From assembly GCA_020226215.1 (NCBI GenBank), contig CM035226.1, positions 66,549,455-66,613,454 on the forward strand: 64,000 nt of DNA. Reading direction: 5' to 3'. Of the stretch, positions 1-12,469 are shown piece by piece. The stretch's first letter is position 1, and every line of letters starts with the position of its first letter. The stretch is from Sindora glabra. Lineage: Eukaryota; Streptophyta; Magnoliopsida; Fabales; Fabaceae. Made by a program: the position numbers and the translations under genes. The notes beneath the pieces were generated by a model. That model was not told the origin of the DNA. It saw only the letters and a program-made list of their open reading frames with translations, and ran no database searches.

Positions 1-2728
1 TAATTTGATGCATTCTCTTTTCAAATTGTAGAGAATCCTAAGGCTCTTCTTCATATATTTTATATTTGTTGCTTTCATGTTGGTTTTGCTATGTAGCCTG
101 TAATTTTACATATTACTTATTTTTTTTCACATGTTTTATTTATTCTTTGCTTTCATGTTGGCTTTTCTTTGCAACCTAATGATTTTTCTTTATTTGTGAG
201 CCTTTTGTTTCAGTTTCATGCTTAAAATTATTGAATTTTTGTATTATGCAATCGAAAATGACTAATGACATGTCTTTCCATATATCTTATAAAAATAATC
301 TAGTTCAAGGAGGCATCACATTATTTAAAGAAAATGACTAATGACAATTCTTTTAATATATGTTAAAGAGAACGTCAAGTTTTAATGCCTATTATAATGC
401 CTTTAGCTCTGTCTTTATTTTTAAATAACAGTTTTTTTTCTCTTCAATTTTTTGCATTGTTACATGTTTATTATCTTAGTAATGTATGGTATGCTAATTC
501 ACTAAATTTATAAGGATTTTATAGGTTTTTTTATTGATAATTGTATTTATGGAAATCTAATTAATAAATTGGGCCTTTATCAAAAAATTGGTTAAGCCTA
601 AAAATGCCAATCCATAAGATTTTTAAGGATTTTATGGATTTTTTATTCATAAATATATTTGTGGAACCCTGTTTAATAAATTAGGCCTTTATTGAAAAAT
701 GGATAAGCTAAAAAAATGTGTAAACTAAATGGATTAACTAAAACCCATTGACCTAACCCATCCCTACCTAATATGCACCTAAAATTTTGAGTTCATGTTC
801 TACCCAATTAGTGCCAAGTTGAGTTAATGGTACCTAGGTGTAGTTCAATCAAGTATCCAAATCTTGTTAACCTACTTGAACCCAACTCTAGCTCACCCTT
901 AGTTCTTATAACACTTGAGTTATTTTCATAATTTTTAAAATTTTGAAAATTTTAAAATATTTATCTTAATAAGTTGGCATTATTTAAATCATCTTATTTT
1001 TGAAATTTTTTGAAAATAAAATGATTATTTATATATTTAAATTGTTTAATCCCTTTTTATTTTATTATATGATAAAATTTGAACATTTAATTTTATTAAA
1101 CAATAATTTTTTCCTTTTATTTAATTAATATTGCATTTAAGTATATCTTGGAATGGCATTTACAATATTCCTCTTATATGCTTGGAAAGGTATTAGATTT
1201 GTCAAGAAAAGGTTTAGAATATAGTTATGCAACCTTATTTAAAAGATTTCTAAATTTAAATATTTATTAAATTATTTCGAGACACTTATTTTATACACTT
1301 AAATTCATTAAATATTTTAATCGTTATAAAAAAAAGAGGAAAAGTGAGAGAAAAATGATAAAATTAGCACTTACTTGTGGTGATATGATTAGGGCAAAAC
1401 ATTTATAGAGAATATAAGGGGAGTTGTTTCACTTATGACTAAATAACACCTACCACATCTTAACTTTTTCTTGATATCTTTTAAAAATGGAAGGTTGAGA
1501 TTTAGTGCGAGATAGGCTTATGTTACACCTAAAACACCTTATAATTGCCTTTAGCTACACTTTTAATTTCCTTTTAGCTTTTTCTCTTTTTGGACATCAT
1601 TTCTCTTTCTCTTTGTCTTTTTCATTCTTGATCTCCTTTTTTTCTCTATTGCACCATTGCCTATGGTCGTTAGCTTGCCACAATTCACTACTTTTCCTTT
1701 TTCCACCTCTTTTCAAGCTAGTTACAACTTGTGGATGTTTAGAAAAACTATCAAACCGTGATTAGGAGGCAATAGCACAGTAAGGTCATTGACCCTTTTC
1801 CTTGCTAACATTTTGCCACACTCCAGCTGCCATAAAGTTGATAGTGGCTTCCTTAGAAAGGGGTAAACCTACCTAAATTAAAACATTTAATATCAATGTA
1901 TGTTTTCACGCTAGATTCAAGAATCCTAACCTAAATGCAAACTTCAATTTTCTTGAAAATAATTTTAGAAAAATAATGAATTTATAATTTCATCTATTAG
2001 AGTTGTATATTTGAATGTAAAGGAAAGATTTTCGAAAGTATACTTATAAATTGCCCTTGTAAATTGATAGATAGGTAGTAAAGAAGATAAGCTTGGATAC
2101 TTTGGAATTTTTAAAGGGAAATGACATTTAGAGGAGAATGTATATTTTACCCAAGATTAATATTTCTTTTAATCTTATATTTTCACCTATTATGTATATA
2201 AAGGACATACATATATGTATATTATATGTGTATGTATGTGTATAGATATGATTATAAATTTCCAATATGATTACGAATAAGGTACTTCAATTATGATTAT
2301 TTGTTAGTTTTATATTTACCTTGATGGTTATTTGCCATATCATTTATGTTGGAATATATGTTTCTTGTAAAATACTATTAAGCACACCATTGATAACATG
2401 TAATAGAGGGATGACATTATTATTACTTAGTTTATAATACATTTAACCATGTTTATATATATTGGTTAATTGATATTAAGTGGACATTGTGGCTATGTAA
2501 TGAAGGTATAATGATGTTGTTGCATATTTTATGATACATATATTTAATAGTGTATAACCAATGTTGAATAAATAGTTAGGGCCATGTAATAAAGGCATGG
2601 AATTTCTATTACTTGATGTTAAAATTATTATATTTTGCTATGATGAATTATGAATTGCAATCTCATTGTAAATATGATACCATGGGTATAGTTGAGAATG
2701 TTAAGTTGAAGAGAATATGATCATATTG
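1..2728. other. AT-rich intergenic DNA without a recognisable gene
   Basis: I see no gene here. The 86-codon open frame at 1,505-1,765 is rich in Phe, Leu and Ser, has no recognisable motif, and lies in a pyrimidine-rich tract, so I treat it as chance. The stretch contains a tandem duplication (511-719) and a Pro-codon-like CCCAAC/CCCATC-rich tract at about 745-900 that looks like old dispersed repeat DNA. Confidence 0.6.
511..719 (+). repeat. Two-copy tandem duplication, period about 115 bp
   Basis: The block at 511-606, starting with TAAGGATTTTATAGG and passing through TAATAAATTGGGCCTTTAT, recurs at 626-719 as TAAGGATTTTATGGA and TAATAAATTAGGCCTTTAT. The copies are diverged and in the same orientation. 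No coding potential is seen. Confidence 0.7.
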
Positions 2729-5527
2729 TGATATGTAATATCCTATAGGAGTTTTCTTTAGAAAATACCCTAAGTGAATTAAAAATTTCAAATAGGTATT
2801 TTATTAAAAAATACTTGAAATTAGAAAATTTGATGAAGAAATCAGGAAAAACTTAAGAAAATTGCTAGAGAAATTTGGATATAGGTATAAATCAAATTTT
2901 TATGAGAATTTTATTAAGCATTAAAATATATAAAAATTCAATTAAAATCCAATAATAATTTTAGGAAAATTCATATAAGAAATTGATGGAATTCCAAAAT
3001 TTAGGAAAATTGAAAAGTGAGAAATAAAGCTGAAAATTAACTAAATTAATTTAAAAATTCTTAGGTTGACTTAAATGAAAATTTTTAAGCTTAAAATTGA
3101 GTATAAAAGTTCATAAATCAAAGCCTAAGTAAGGCTTAAAAATGTCCAAGAAATTTAGGGGCAAAAGTGTAAAAAAGTATAAAATGAGGTCATTTTGTAA
3201 TAAACCCTAATTATCCTTTTTAAGTAGCTTAATTTTAATGGTTATAAGGTAATATTTTCTGGCTAAATAGGACCATTTGGATGCCCAATTTGCCTAGTCA
3301 CATGTCCAAGATTTTTTCTCAAAAATTAATAAATAATAATTAAAAATTTTAAGATATTTTCAAATTTGGTTTTGTGGTTTCCCATGTGTAGTTAGGTTGA
3401 CTGTTTTAGAGCAAAAATTATGCTCCTTGGCTAATTTCAAAATTGTGAGAAAGAAAGAGGAAGAAGTGGGAATCCAAGCCTTAATCAATTAACAAAAGGT
3501 CAGTGACACTCCTCCTTATTTTATGGTTATTCCATAAAGGATAATGATATTATTAGGTTATGTTTCTTTGGATACCATTTGTAATATGTTGGTTCTATTT
3601 TTCTTTTAAATTTTTTGAGTGATGACATGATGGCTTGTTCTTGACATATTGATTTCAAGGAAGATGGAAAAAGGATTCATAAAAATTGTCAACAAAGATG
3701 ATGATACAAATTTTGTTGGAATGACAACAAATCCTCCAAGTGGTATTGAATGAGGATTTTTGCCACCCTATGTATTCAATAGTTATAAATTTTTAAAATT
3801 TCAATTCTTAACATTTTAATGTCTTATTTAGTATTAGGATAATTGTAGATGAAGTTAGGAATTTATGGAAATTCTTAGGTGTATGAAAAAGCAAGTTAAT
3901 GATGAAATACTTAAATTTGCCTATTTTAGAACCCTATTCTAGTTAGTCTCATATTTCAATTTTTTAAGGCATCAAATGATTAAGAAAAAGTATAAGACTC
4001 AAGTATGATATTTAGGATGTTAGCAAGCTTGTATTGAAATTTAGCGACAAACAGAGTTAATTTGGTTACCTAAAATGATAACTTTATTTTTACAGCTCTA
4101 ATGTTATTCAAAGATTTCAATTCTGAATTCATGTTTTTAATTCACTAGTAAAACCATGAAATTTATTGTATAACACTTAGTTATCCTTTATTTGTTGTGC
4201 TAGGAATGTTATGGCAAAATTTGTAAGCAATTGCTTTCTATTTAATTGATGAAAAAAGGCTTGAATTATAAGAGTCTTTGTGTTACTCTATTTTTGAACT
4301 TCTCATTTAAGGTTTTATATGAATAGTACCTATGGAAATAATTAGTACAACTTACTTATTGTATCTTGTGTAATAATATATTATGAGTATGAGAACAAAT
4401 TATGGTAAATTTTTATATTAATTTAGAAGCACCAAAGAACTCTAAACCATAATATATAAATGTGCATGTGTACAAGTTTGATTAAGGCCTTTTAAAAAAT
4501 GTTGAAAAAGGATTCAAATGCATATAATAAAATGGAAAACTACATGAGACAATTATAACATGGTTGTTGATTGGCTATAACCATTGGAATGAATTAAATA
4601 GTTGATGTTTTAACATACTATTATTATTTATTGTGAATTATGAGGGGGAGATATAACATCTTTCACAAAGAAGGAGAGGAGTGACTAGTAATAGACAAAA
4701 AATATTAGTGGCTTTATGCCTAGGGTGATAGGGGGTGAGGTTGGACTAAAGATATAAGGTGAAACTTGTATACCTACCATTGTCACTTTTTACAAGTGAA
4801 ATATACTAATAATATATATAAGAAAATTTCTTTATAAAACACTAATTAGGCTTTACATGCTAAAGAAAAGGCCAATCTTTTATTGTAAAAAGCCTTTTAA
4901 ATAAAGTTGTGAGTAACTATTCACTGAATATATTTTATACTCACTCTTTTATTATGTTAATTTAACAATAAGTGTAGATCATGAAACTAGCATAGCATAT
5001 TGATAATTACATTGAAACCTTCCATTCTCCCTTCGGAACTTATGAAATACTATTTTCGATAGAGAGTACAATCTACTTTTATAAATATAAGAATAGACTA
5101 TAAAATAGAACTTAGACAAAACTTAGAATTCAATCCTATTATAATATAGCCTTTGAATTGGCTTCCCCCACTTAAGAATTCCACTAGTAGTGATGTTTAC
5201 TTTTCTTCCATAAAATCAAATCCGGAGGAGTGGAATCCTAATGGATCTAACTAGTCAGTGATATTTGATATATATATGTATTATATAAATTATAAGTTTG
5301 TATAAATAATTTTGGATATATGTATGTATGCGTATATTAAATTTTGGAACTTTAATGTGTATGGTTTTATATTTTGAGTTAAGATGTTTATGTCTTCTAA
5401 TAATATTAATTTAATAAGGACATCAGAATAGTATAAAGGCTTATAAAGATATTTATTTTGTATGCTAGCACTAATTAGATATCTTTACATTGATCATGAT
5501 AATTGTAAGATGAGTCATGACATGATA
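2729..5527 (+). mobile_element. Solo LTR of a Ty3/gypsy (Tekay-like) family, with perfect 5-bp TSD
   Basis: The LTR runs from TGTAATATCC at 2,734 to CATGACA at 5,522 (2,789 bp). It is flanked on both sides by the same five bases, TGATA (2,729-2,733 and 5,523-5,527). It aligns by eye, in patches and in order, with the 3' LTR of the chromovirus at 54,237-57,329. Shared patches are the TGTAATAYCC start, an ACTCCTTATT block (about 3,510 vs 55,160), a GGAGATATA...GGTGAAACTTGTA block (about 4,645-4,775 vs 56,415-56,540), a TATTCACTGA block (4,919 vs 56,680) and the end. No internal region or second LTR adjoins it, so it fits a solo LTR left by LTR-LTR recombination. Sequence divergence makes it a sister family rather than the same element. 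Confidence 0.85.
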
Positions 5528-6436
5528 TTATATTAAATCCATATACTTATTTATAAAGGGATAATGTTAATTCTAAAAGAACAAGGTTAGGTTTTTAAAA
5601 GAGGATAAGATTGACCCATGTCATAACTTAACCTTAAGGTACATAACCAACATAGGAAGTCACTGAATGACCACCTATTAGCTTCCTTAGATTATTTATG
5701 ATTTTATATTTTACATGCAAGTAATGTATGATTTCAAGGGTATGCAATTTTTAGAATATGTAAGATGAAATAATGAACTATCATGCTTAGTCATTCAAAC
5801 TATTCTAAAACTTACCTTAGCACCATAGTTCTTGCACAAGCAAGCCTACTTTCTTCCCATCTGATGGCAATCGGACACCAAAGGGGTAATAATCCCTTCA
5901 AAATATAAACAATAAAAAAAGAAAATAAGTTTCCCTAAAACTTAATGAGTAATCATTCTAGAATTATTAAAAATATAATTAAATCACAATAAACAACAAG
6001 GCTTCTATTTACCAATGTGAATACATATTCATTTATAATGCTAGGGTTCTTTTTTAAATAATAGTTACACATTTGTACCTTTACTAGGGTGGAAAAAGAT
6101 GTTTTCTTCAATGAATAACATTTATTATCAAGAGATAGTCATTAGTATGTCTCATATTTACTCATTTCCCTTTTAAATTGGTTTTATATCAACCTAATAA
6201 GTAAAGATACAATAAGGGATCTTAAGGGATCCTAATCAATAATCATAAACAAGCAATGTTAGCCATTTTAAACAAGTAATCAAACAATTGTCAAGCAAAT
6301 GCACTTTTGTATCTCTCATCTTCCATATCCTTTAAAAGTTCTAACCTTATACCTCTCATGATTGCATAGTGCACTAACCTATAACAAGCTTCAAACTTAT
6401 CTCTCTAAGGCCAGATGGTGGCCTAAGTCATAACAA
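5528..6436. other. AT-rich DNA with a fragment of minus-strand LTR-like sequence
   Basis: No gene is visible. The portion at about 6,300-6,430 (GTGCACTAACC...CTTATCTCTCTAAGGCC...GGCCTAAGTCA) is similar to about 30,835-30,905 (AGTGCTCTAACT...CTTATCCCTCTAGAGCC...GGCTAACCATA). Its reverse complement resembles the GGATAAGGTT part of gypsy LTRs, so it is probably a fragment of an LTR in minus orientation. Confidence 0.45.
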
Positions 6437-8120
6437 TGTTAGAGTTGTACCTTACAAGCTAATTACATATAATGTAGGAAGGCACTTCTTAAAAACTTTT
6501 TTGTTTAATTAATTACTAATAAAAAGGAATTTATTTTTTATTAATCATTTAATTATTACTTATATCTAATAAAGTCTAAAAGTCAAGATGACTTATCTAA
6601 TATGGTTATGCATAGAGATGATGATCATAAAATATATTTCTTACAAACCTAGATTTTAAAATACTCCTAGTTATAAAGTTATTGATAATAGACACTAATA
6701 ACTCGAATAGACTAGTACATATGATGTATGCTCAAGTGACATGATATCTTATTTCATAAACATTGGTGTAGTGACATGAGTGTATATATGTAAATACTCA
6801 TTGTATGAAAGAATTCATCGAGCTGATGCATTTTAGAATTCCTATGTTAATAAGTTGAATTGGAATTTTTATTTTACAGTGGTGCAGAGTTAATCCTTTG
6901 ACTTGAGCAATCATGATAATGTTATATATGGTACATTATACTCTAATATTATCCTGATTCCTAGAAGTCATCCAAAGGACATTTATTAAGTATAACTTTA
7001 CCATATATCAAGATTTATGAATGTCAATAAAAAATTCATCACTTCTTACAAAGAGGAAAAAATGTCCTATGTTATCTTATAAATCATGACTTAGAAATCC
7101 TTAGTTAAGATAAGGTCAAATTAGAAAAATAATTTTCAAAATTTCACATAATAGTTCATGAATTTTGAATTGAATATACAATAGTTGAATGATTAGGGTT
7201 TCAAGTAATACACCATGCCCTAAGTTTAACTAACTAAGACATTGCATGAAAAGAAGATTATATTGCACAACAATTGAAAATGGTTTATTTTTTGAATTCA
7301 TATTAACTAGTTCAAGACATATTGCTAGACATTAATCATGAATTCTAAGATTTAGAATTAATAAGATTAATTAAAAATATTACATTAAAAGGGTTTAATT
7401 TAGTTAAGGCCTATTTTTAGTTTAATGGTGACTCTAAAGGGTCATACATTCAACTATGAGACGATTACTAATTCAACTATAATATAATTGAAATTAGAAA
7501 AGAAATAAATATAAATAAATATTTTATTTACTTATATATTTTTATTAATACTTCTTGGAAATAAATAATAAATGAAAATTTTATTTTTATTAATTTATTT
7601 TATAGGAAATATTCTATAAATTATTTATTTATTAAGTAATTTTTTAGATGTTATTTATTTTGATTAGGATTCCTAAAATTCATTTTATGATTCTAATAAA
7701 AATCTACTTGATAGGCAAGTCATGAAATGACTATAAAAAGGAGTCTATAAGAGTTGAAAAATAAAAAAAAACCTTAAGAATAACACACCAAACACTAAAA
7801 CATGCGCATTTATAATCATGAAAATTACCCTTTCTTGTTCCTTTCCCTTTAAAATTATCACTCATTGATATTAGTATAAGGATGTGATGGAATGGAGACC
7901 GATCATATGGACTAACCCTTAGAGGAGATCCACTTGGGCCTTTCAATTGAAGTTTCAGAACACATGCAATAGAAAGAGAAGTAAAAATTGCTTTTCATGA
8001 TTATATATTTATGTATCGAATTAATTGCCTTAATGGTCCTTGGAAAAGAAATTCAAATTAATTAAAATTTTAAAAAGTTATGTTGTGTTTGCATATAATT
8101 TGATCTTGAATTTTTCAATA
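6437..8120 (+). mobile_element. LTR copy A of an unclassified LTR retrotransposon
   Basis: The block begins TGTTAGAGTTG and ends with TTTTTCAATA, just before a primer-binding-site-like stretch. It is collinear over its whole length with copy B at 28,328-30,664, apart from a 600-bp insertion in B. A duplicated downstream end (about 8,320-8,560) finishes in TTGACA followed by ATGGTATTAGAGAC, which resembles the initiator-Met tRNA primer site TGGTATCAGAGC. That puts the LTR 3' end at about 8,120 and shows that internal sequence follows. The open frame at 7,731-7,946 (minus) falls inside and has no recognisable domain. The superfamily cannot be assigned. Confidence 0.65.
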
Positions 8121-8750
8121 GGGGTATAAGGGATAATCATGCTGAAATTTGATTTAAAATGAGATAAGATGCTATTATTAATTTTTGTTCTGCATATGGT
8201 GTTAAAATTTTTTTAAACAAAATGAGAAATTCTCAATATGAATTAATATAATGTAACACATGGAGAGCCTTACATGTGATTTTATTGGAGATATGGTATT
8301 ACGATTGTCTTGTGATGTTAACACCTAGAGGGCTTTTTATGTGGATTAACCTTAGAGAAGGCACACTCGAGTGTCTCAATTGAAGTTCAAGAACAAATAT
8401 AATCAAGAGATAATTAAAAATTGCTTTTCCTAATTATATATTTTGAATTGAATTAATTGTATAAATAGTCCTTAGGAAGGAAATTTAAATTAATTAAAAT
8501 TTTTAAAAATTTCGCTACTTTTGTTTGTGATGTGATCTTGAATTTTTTTGACAATGGTATTAGAGACAATAATACCAAAATTTGCTTCAAAATGACATAA
8601 GATGCCATTATTAATTTTTATTCTACATGTGATATTATAAAAAATAAAAATAAGAAATTCTTAACATGAATTAATGTAATGTAACATCTAAAGAGCCTTA
8701 CATATAATTGACGTTACTAGAGATATAATATTAGAATTATCTTATGATTC
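7900..8750 (+). repeat. Tandem duplication of LTR end plus 5' internal region, period about 430 bp
   Basis: The segment at about 7,900-8,320 recurs at about 8,322-8,750. Paired landmarks include TCAATTGAAGTT (7,943 and 8,375), AAAAATTGCTTTTC (7,984 and 8,417), AATTAATTAAAATTTT (8,056 and 8,488) and GAGCCTTACAT (8,265 and 8,694). The duplicated unit spans the LTR 3' end, the primer-site-like stretch and roughly 200 bp of following sequence. Confidence 0.75.
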
Positions 8751-9433
8751 TATATGATTGAAACTATATGATTGACATCTTCACGCATGATGATTAATGA
8801 TGAGTAATTTGGACATGCATGATAATTAATAATTCCACAGGGAAATTTTTTTTTATGTTACTTAGTGATCGACATTGCACACCCACGTGGTTGTTCCGTG
8901 TGTACTAGTGAGACCACCCAAATGAAAATTCTTTTTCAACTTTTCAAAGGAAATTGTGTACTATACTTTTATGAATCTTTAACAAGATTTGTTTGAAGAT
9001 AAATTATAATTTATCTTATTTATAAATTATTTATACATGTATATAATTTATATGATTGGCTTAATATATTAAATTGATTATATATATGAGATATATATAA
9101 AATTGAATAGTTAAATAATTATTTATTATTTTTCTAAATTATTTTTATATATGATATATTTAATTTGTGCAATAGGCCAATCCTATTAGATGGGATATAT
9201 ACATATTTATAATTGAATAATTTGTCAATTAACAATTAGATCATATGTGAAAATTTTTATAATTTGGTTATGATAGAATTATTTAATAAATAATAAAAAA
9301 ATTTATATTGCAAGATGAATTAACCTAATAATATTTGAATTCCTTTTATATATTTCTTTAATAAAAGTATTTTATCCATATTTTTATATTTATTTAATAA
9401 ATATATATTTTGTATCAAGCTATTATATCTATT

Positions 9434-9471
<38 letters not shown>

Positions 9472-10060
9472 TCTTATTTTAATATTCATTTGATGAGTAT
9501 AGTTTATTTTATGCGATGAAATTGTATGAAGAATAACTATAGGCTATTCCATAAGTTATAATTTTAAATAAGGTCACAGTGTCTCATTTTCTCTAATTAT
9601 TTTTTAATTTTATGTTTCCCTCCCTAAAATGTACCTCCCCTTGGCCATTGATCAAGGTTTCTTATTTATGAGATATAAATAGAATAAGATAAAGGCAAAC
9701 AAAGTTTTCCCTGTTAGAAGAGTGGAGTTAAAATGCATAGGATGAAGGCTTATGTATGCATAGGATGTATACGTAAATATTACATTCCCTAAGAATAGTA
9801 TTTTTGGTTTTACAAGTAATCTAAAAAGCCTTATAATCATCCATGGTAGTTATGTTTATGTATAATTGAGATGTATGTTAATTCAAATTTATAAGATTAA
9901 ATTAAACAATAATGAGACTTGAATTAATTTAAAAACCTCCCTTGAAATTTTTCAAGGATTTAAAATATTAAGGATAAGTGAAATAAATTAAAAAGTTTGA
10001 TAAATCATAGCATTCCATCATTGGCAATTAATATGAAAGCTATATAACTATTTTATACAT
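8751..10060. other. AT-rich DNA, no gene seen
   Basis: I see no coding structure. The 62-codon minus frame at 9,652-9,840 has no recognisable feature. The stretch contains the TA microsatellite at 9,437-9,469. Confidence 0.5.
9437..9469. repeat. TA microsatellite
   Basis: An uninterrupted run of about 16 TA units. Confidence 0.9.
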
Positions 10061-11950
10061 AATAATGTTCATAGGGTGTTTGATATTAGTGCTATTATCA
10101 GTAGTGTGTAGGCATCAATATTAGGCATACTTGTGTGGAAATGATAAGTTTGACTTAGCATAAATTTGCTTAAAGGGCACTGATAGTATTTAGGCTTATG
10201 TCAAATCTGAGGTTAAATAATTTGAAGGTTATATGAGATGTAATTGATAAGAGCTATCTACCTTTTGAAATTATTGTGGAATAATTAATAATACTTATGT
10301 TCATGGTAATTTCAATTAGGCTTTCAAACCCTGCTATACTTGCTTTTTAACTAGAGCTTTTTCGAACCTTATCGTGAAGATGATAAAATTTGATTAAATT
10401 ATTGAAAAAGATGTTTATATTAGAAATCCTTAATATAATTATTATCTTTTATTTTATTATAGTTTTATCAAAATGACAAAAAAACTCATTTCAATACTCA
10501 CTTAGTCATCCTTTGCAAGTGTTACAAAGATCATATTGAAAAAAAAAGCTTGCTTCTATTATGGGAAACCTCGATCATTGAAAAGGAGTTGCAAGGTTGC
10601 CTTACAAAGTTGAAGTAGTAGAGTTCCTACTTCAAATTTATTGTTATTAAAGCTAACCTTTTCAATTAATGCTACTTCTTGAGTATTAAATACTAGATGT
10701 GGCTTTCACATTTGCAATTAGTTTATAGATGATGACAGAAAATAAATAGTTAATCAAAGGAAAGGTGTTATTAGGTTAGGAAATAAAGCACAAAAGTTAG
10801 CCATAAGAACTATTTCTTTAGTATTGTGTTATCCCCTTTAAGAAAATAGGAATTTATTTTGTGATATTGTAATTTTACTTATATTAATGTGAAAATGAAA
10901 ATTTTTTTAAATGTTGTGAGTATGTTTAGGATGTATTTTTATGCAAAAGACATATGGTTTTATGATATGTGCAAGAGGAAGTAAGTTAAATATGAGCTAT
11001 GGTGTGATCAAATTTGGATAAGTGTGTATGGAGGAGAATTAGGACCTATTTTTCTAAAATTTGCCCTTAAGAATATATGAAATGTCCTATTCATCCTTAA
11101 AATATCTACCAACCTTGTATCTCACTAAAAGCTTAATTAGAATTTCATTTTGGGAGCTCTAAAACCATCTAGCTCCACCTCCTTTCTGCTTTTTCTTCAC
11201 TTTCTTTAATTCCTCTACTCTAAATCTATTAGCTTTGGCAGAAAGATTCAATTAGGAAACTTCAAGAAAACATATTCATTTCGGGACATTATTTAATTGT
11301 GATTAATTGTTAGTAATTTAAATATTGTGATGTTTAATGAAGTCACATGTGGATTATTATTCAATTATTTCTAGATAACTACATAATGAAAACATGGCAT
11401 TATCACTATTGTTGGATTATATTGTGTTTGTTCATATAATTTGTGATTAATATTAAAAGGATGGCTTATGGCCATGCATGAGAGCCATGTTGTTATGGAT
11501 TGATATTATTATTATATTATAATGAGATTGCACTAACAAATACTTTATAACTGATAGTATGATGTGAAAATACTAGTGGACATTTTTTGGAATAATAAAA
11601 TAGAGCGATAATGAATTCGTAATTAGCATTCAGATTTGGGAAAAGGTTTGTGAGGGGATAAGATAGGTTAACCAAAAGGAATAAGTATGAAAAGGTTTAT
11701 GATAAGATAAAATGGGATAACTGGGAGGAACAAGGAAGAATATATGTTTCTTTAATATTATAGATTGATAATTACTCTCTTTAAAATGTTATTATTATCC
11801 TTATAGCAATCTCTTGCATATGAATATTTTATGGATGAAAGAAGGTATTATGATATTTATAATTGCTTATTATTCATATTTACTTTATTAAGTAGATTGT
11901 TTGCTTATTGAATTGTAGACTTTTTACTTTTATTTTTCTTTCATACATGA
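10061..11950. other. Unassigned repeat-like AT-rich DNA
   Basis: No gene is visible. The pyrimidine-rich patch at about 11,165-11,225 and the purine-rich, GATAAGA-containing patch at 11,640-11,740 are of the kind seen in decayed gypsy LTRs, but I could not define ends. At 11,642-11,735 a unit containing AAAGGTTTGTGAGGGGATAA is followed by a diverged second copy (AAAGGTTTATGATAAGATAA), a period of about 50 bp. Confidence 0.4.
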
Positions 11951-12160
11951 CTGTTGAAACTCCTCCTTTACCTATAGTATAGGAGAAACAAATCTCCTTG
12001 TTATCCTATTAAGCAACCTTAGTTATAGAGGAAGTCTATAAATAGACATTTTAAGCCATGTAGGGTAATGTGTAAGAAAAAGTTTATATACAAAGTTTTC
12101 GATAATCTCTATAAAGCATACTTGTTTATTAAAGCTTGCATATGATACCAAGTATGGCAT
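11951..12160 (+). promoter_or_regulatory. Possible copia-type LTR remnant with TATA box
   Basis: The stretch starts TGTTGAAACTCC at 11,949-11,951 and contains a strong TATA element, TCTATAAATAGAC, at about 12,030-12,042. A typical R-like region follows. It lies just upstream of the dead copia polyprotein on the same strand, so it may be that element's 5' LTR. The gag part that should lie between them is missing. Ends are uncertain and no second copy was found. Confidence 0.35.
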
Positions 12161-12469
12161 TAGGAATAGGTTAGTGGAAATAAGGAAATGGGTTCTATGT
12201 CAGTCACAGCTTAGGTGAATTAGTGACATATTGGATTCTAGATATACTTTCAATTTAAACAATTATTTATATTTTGGATATAATAAAAATATTAATTATT
12301 TTTATTTATGTTTTAGAAAAGAAGATTTTATATTTTTGAAATAAAAGATGGAAAATGTTCTATGAGAAAGGATAGTGTTTTATATTATACTAGCACTTTA
12401 AGAAACTAATCTTTATATTATCGAATCTATATTATACCTTTAACAAAGTCACAAAAAGGAACATGAAGA

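Noticed and set aside
1505..1765. 86-codon frame of Phe/Leu/Ser-rich composition
   Set aside because: The composition follows from a pyrimidine-rich tract; no domain, no splice signals, no second copy.
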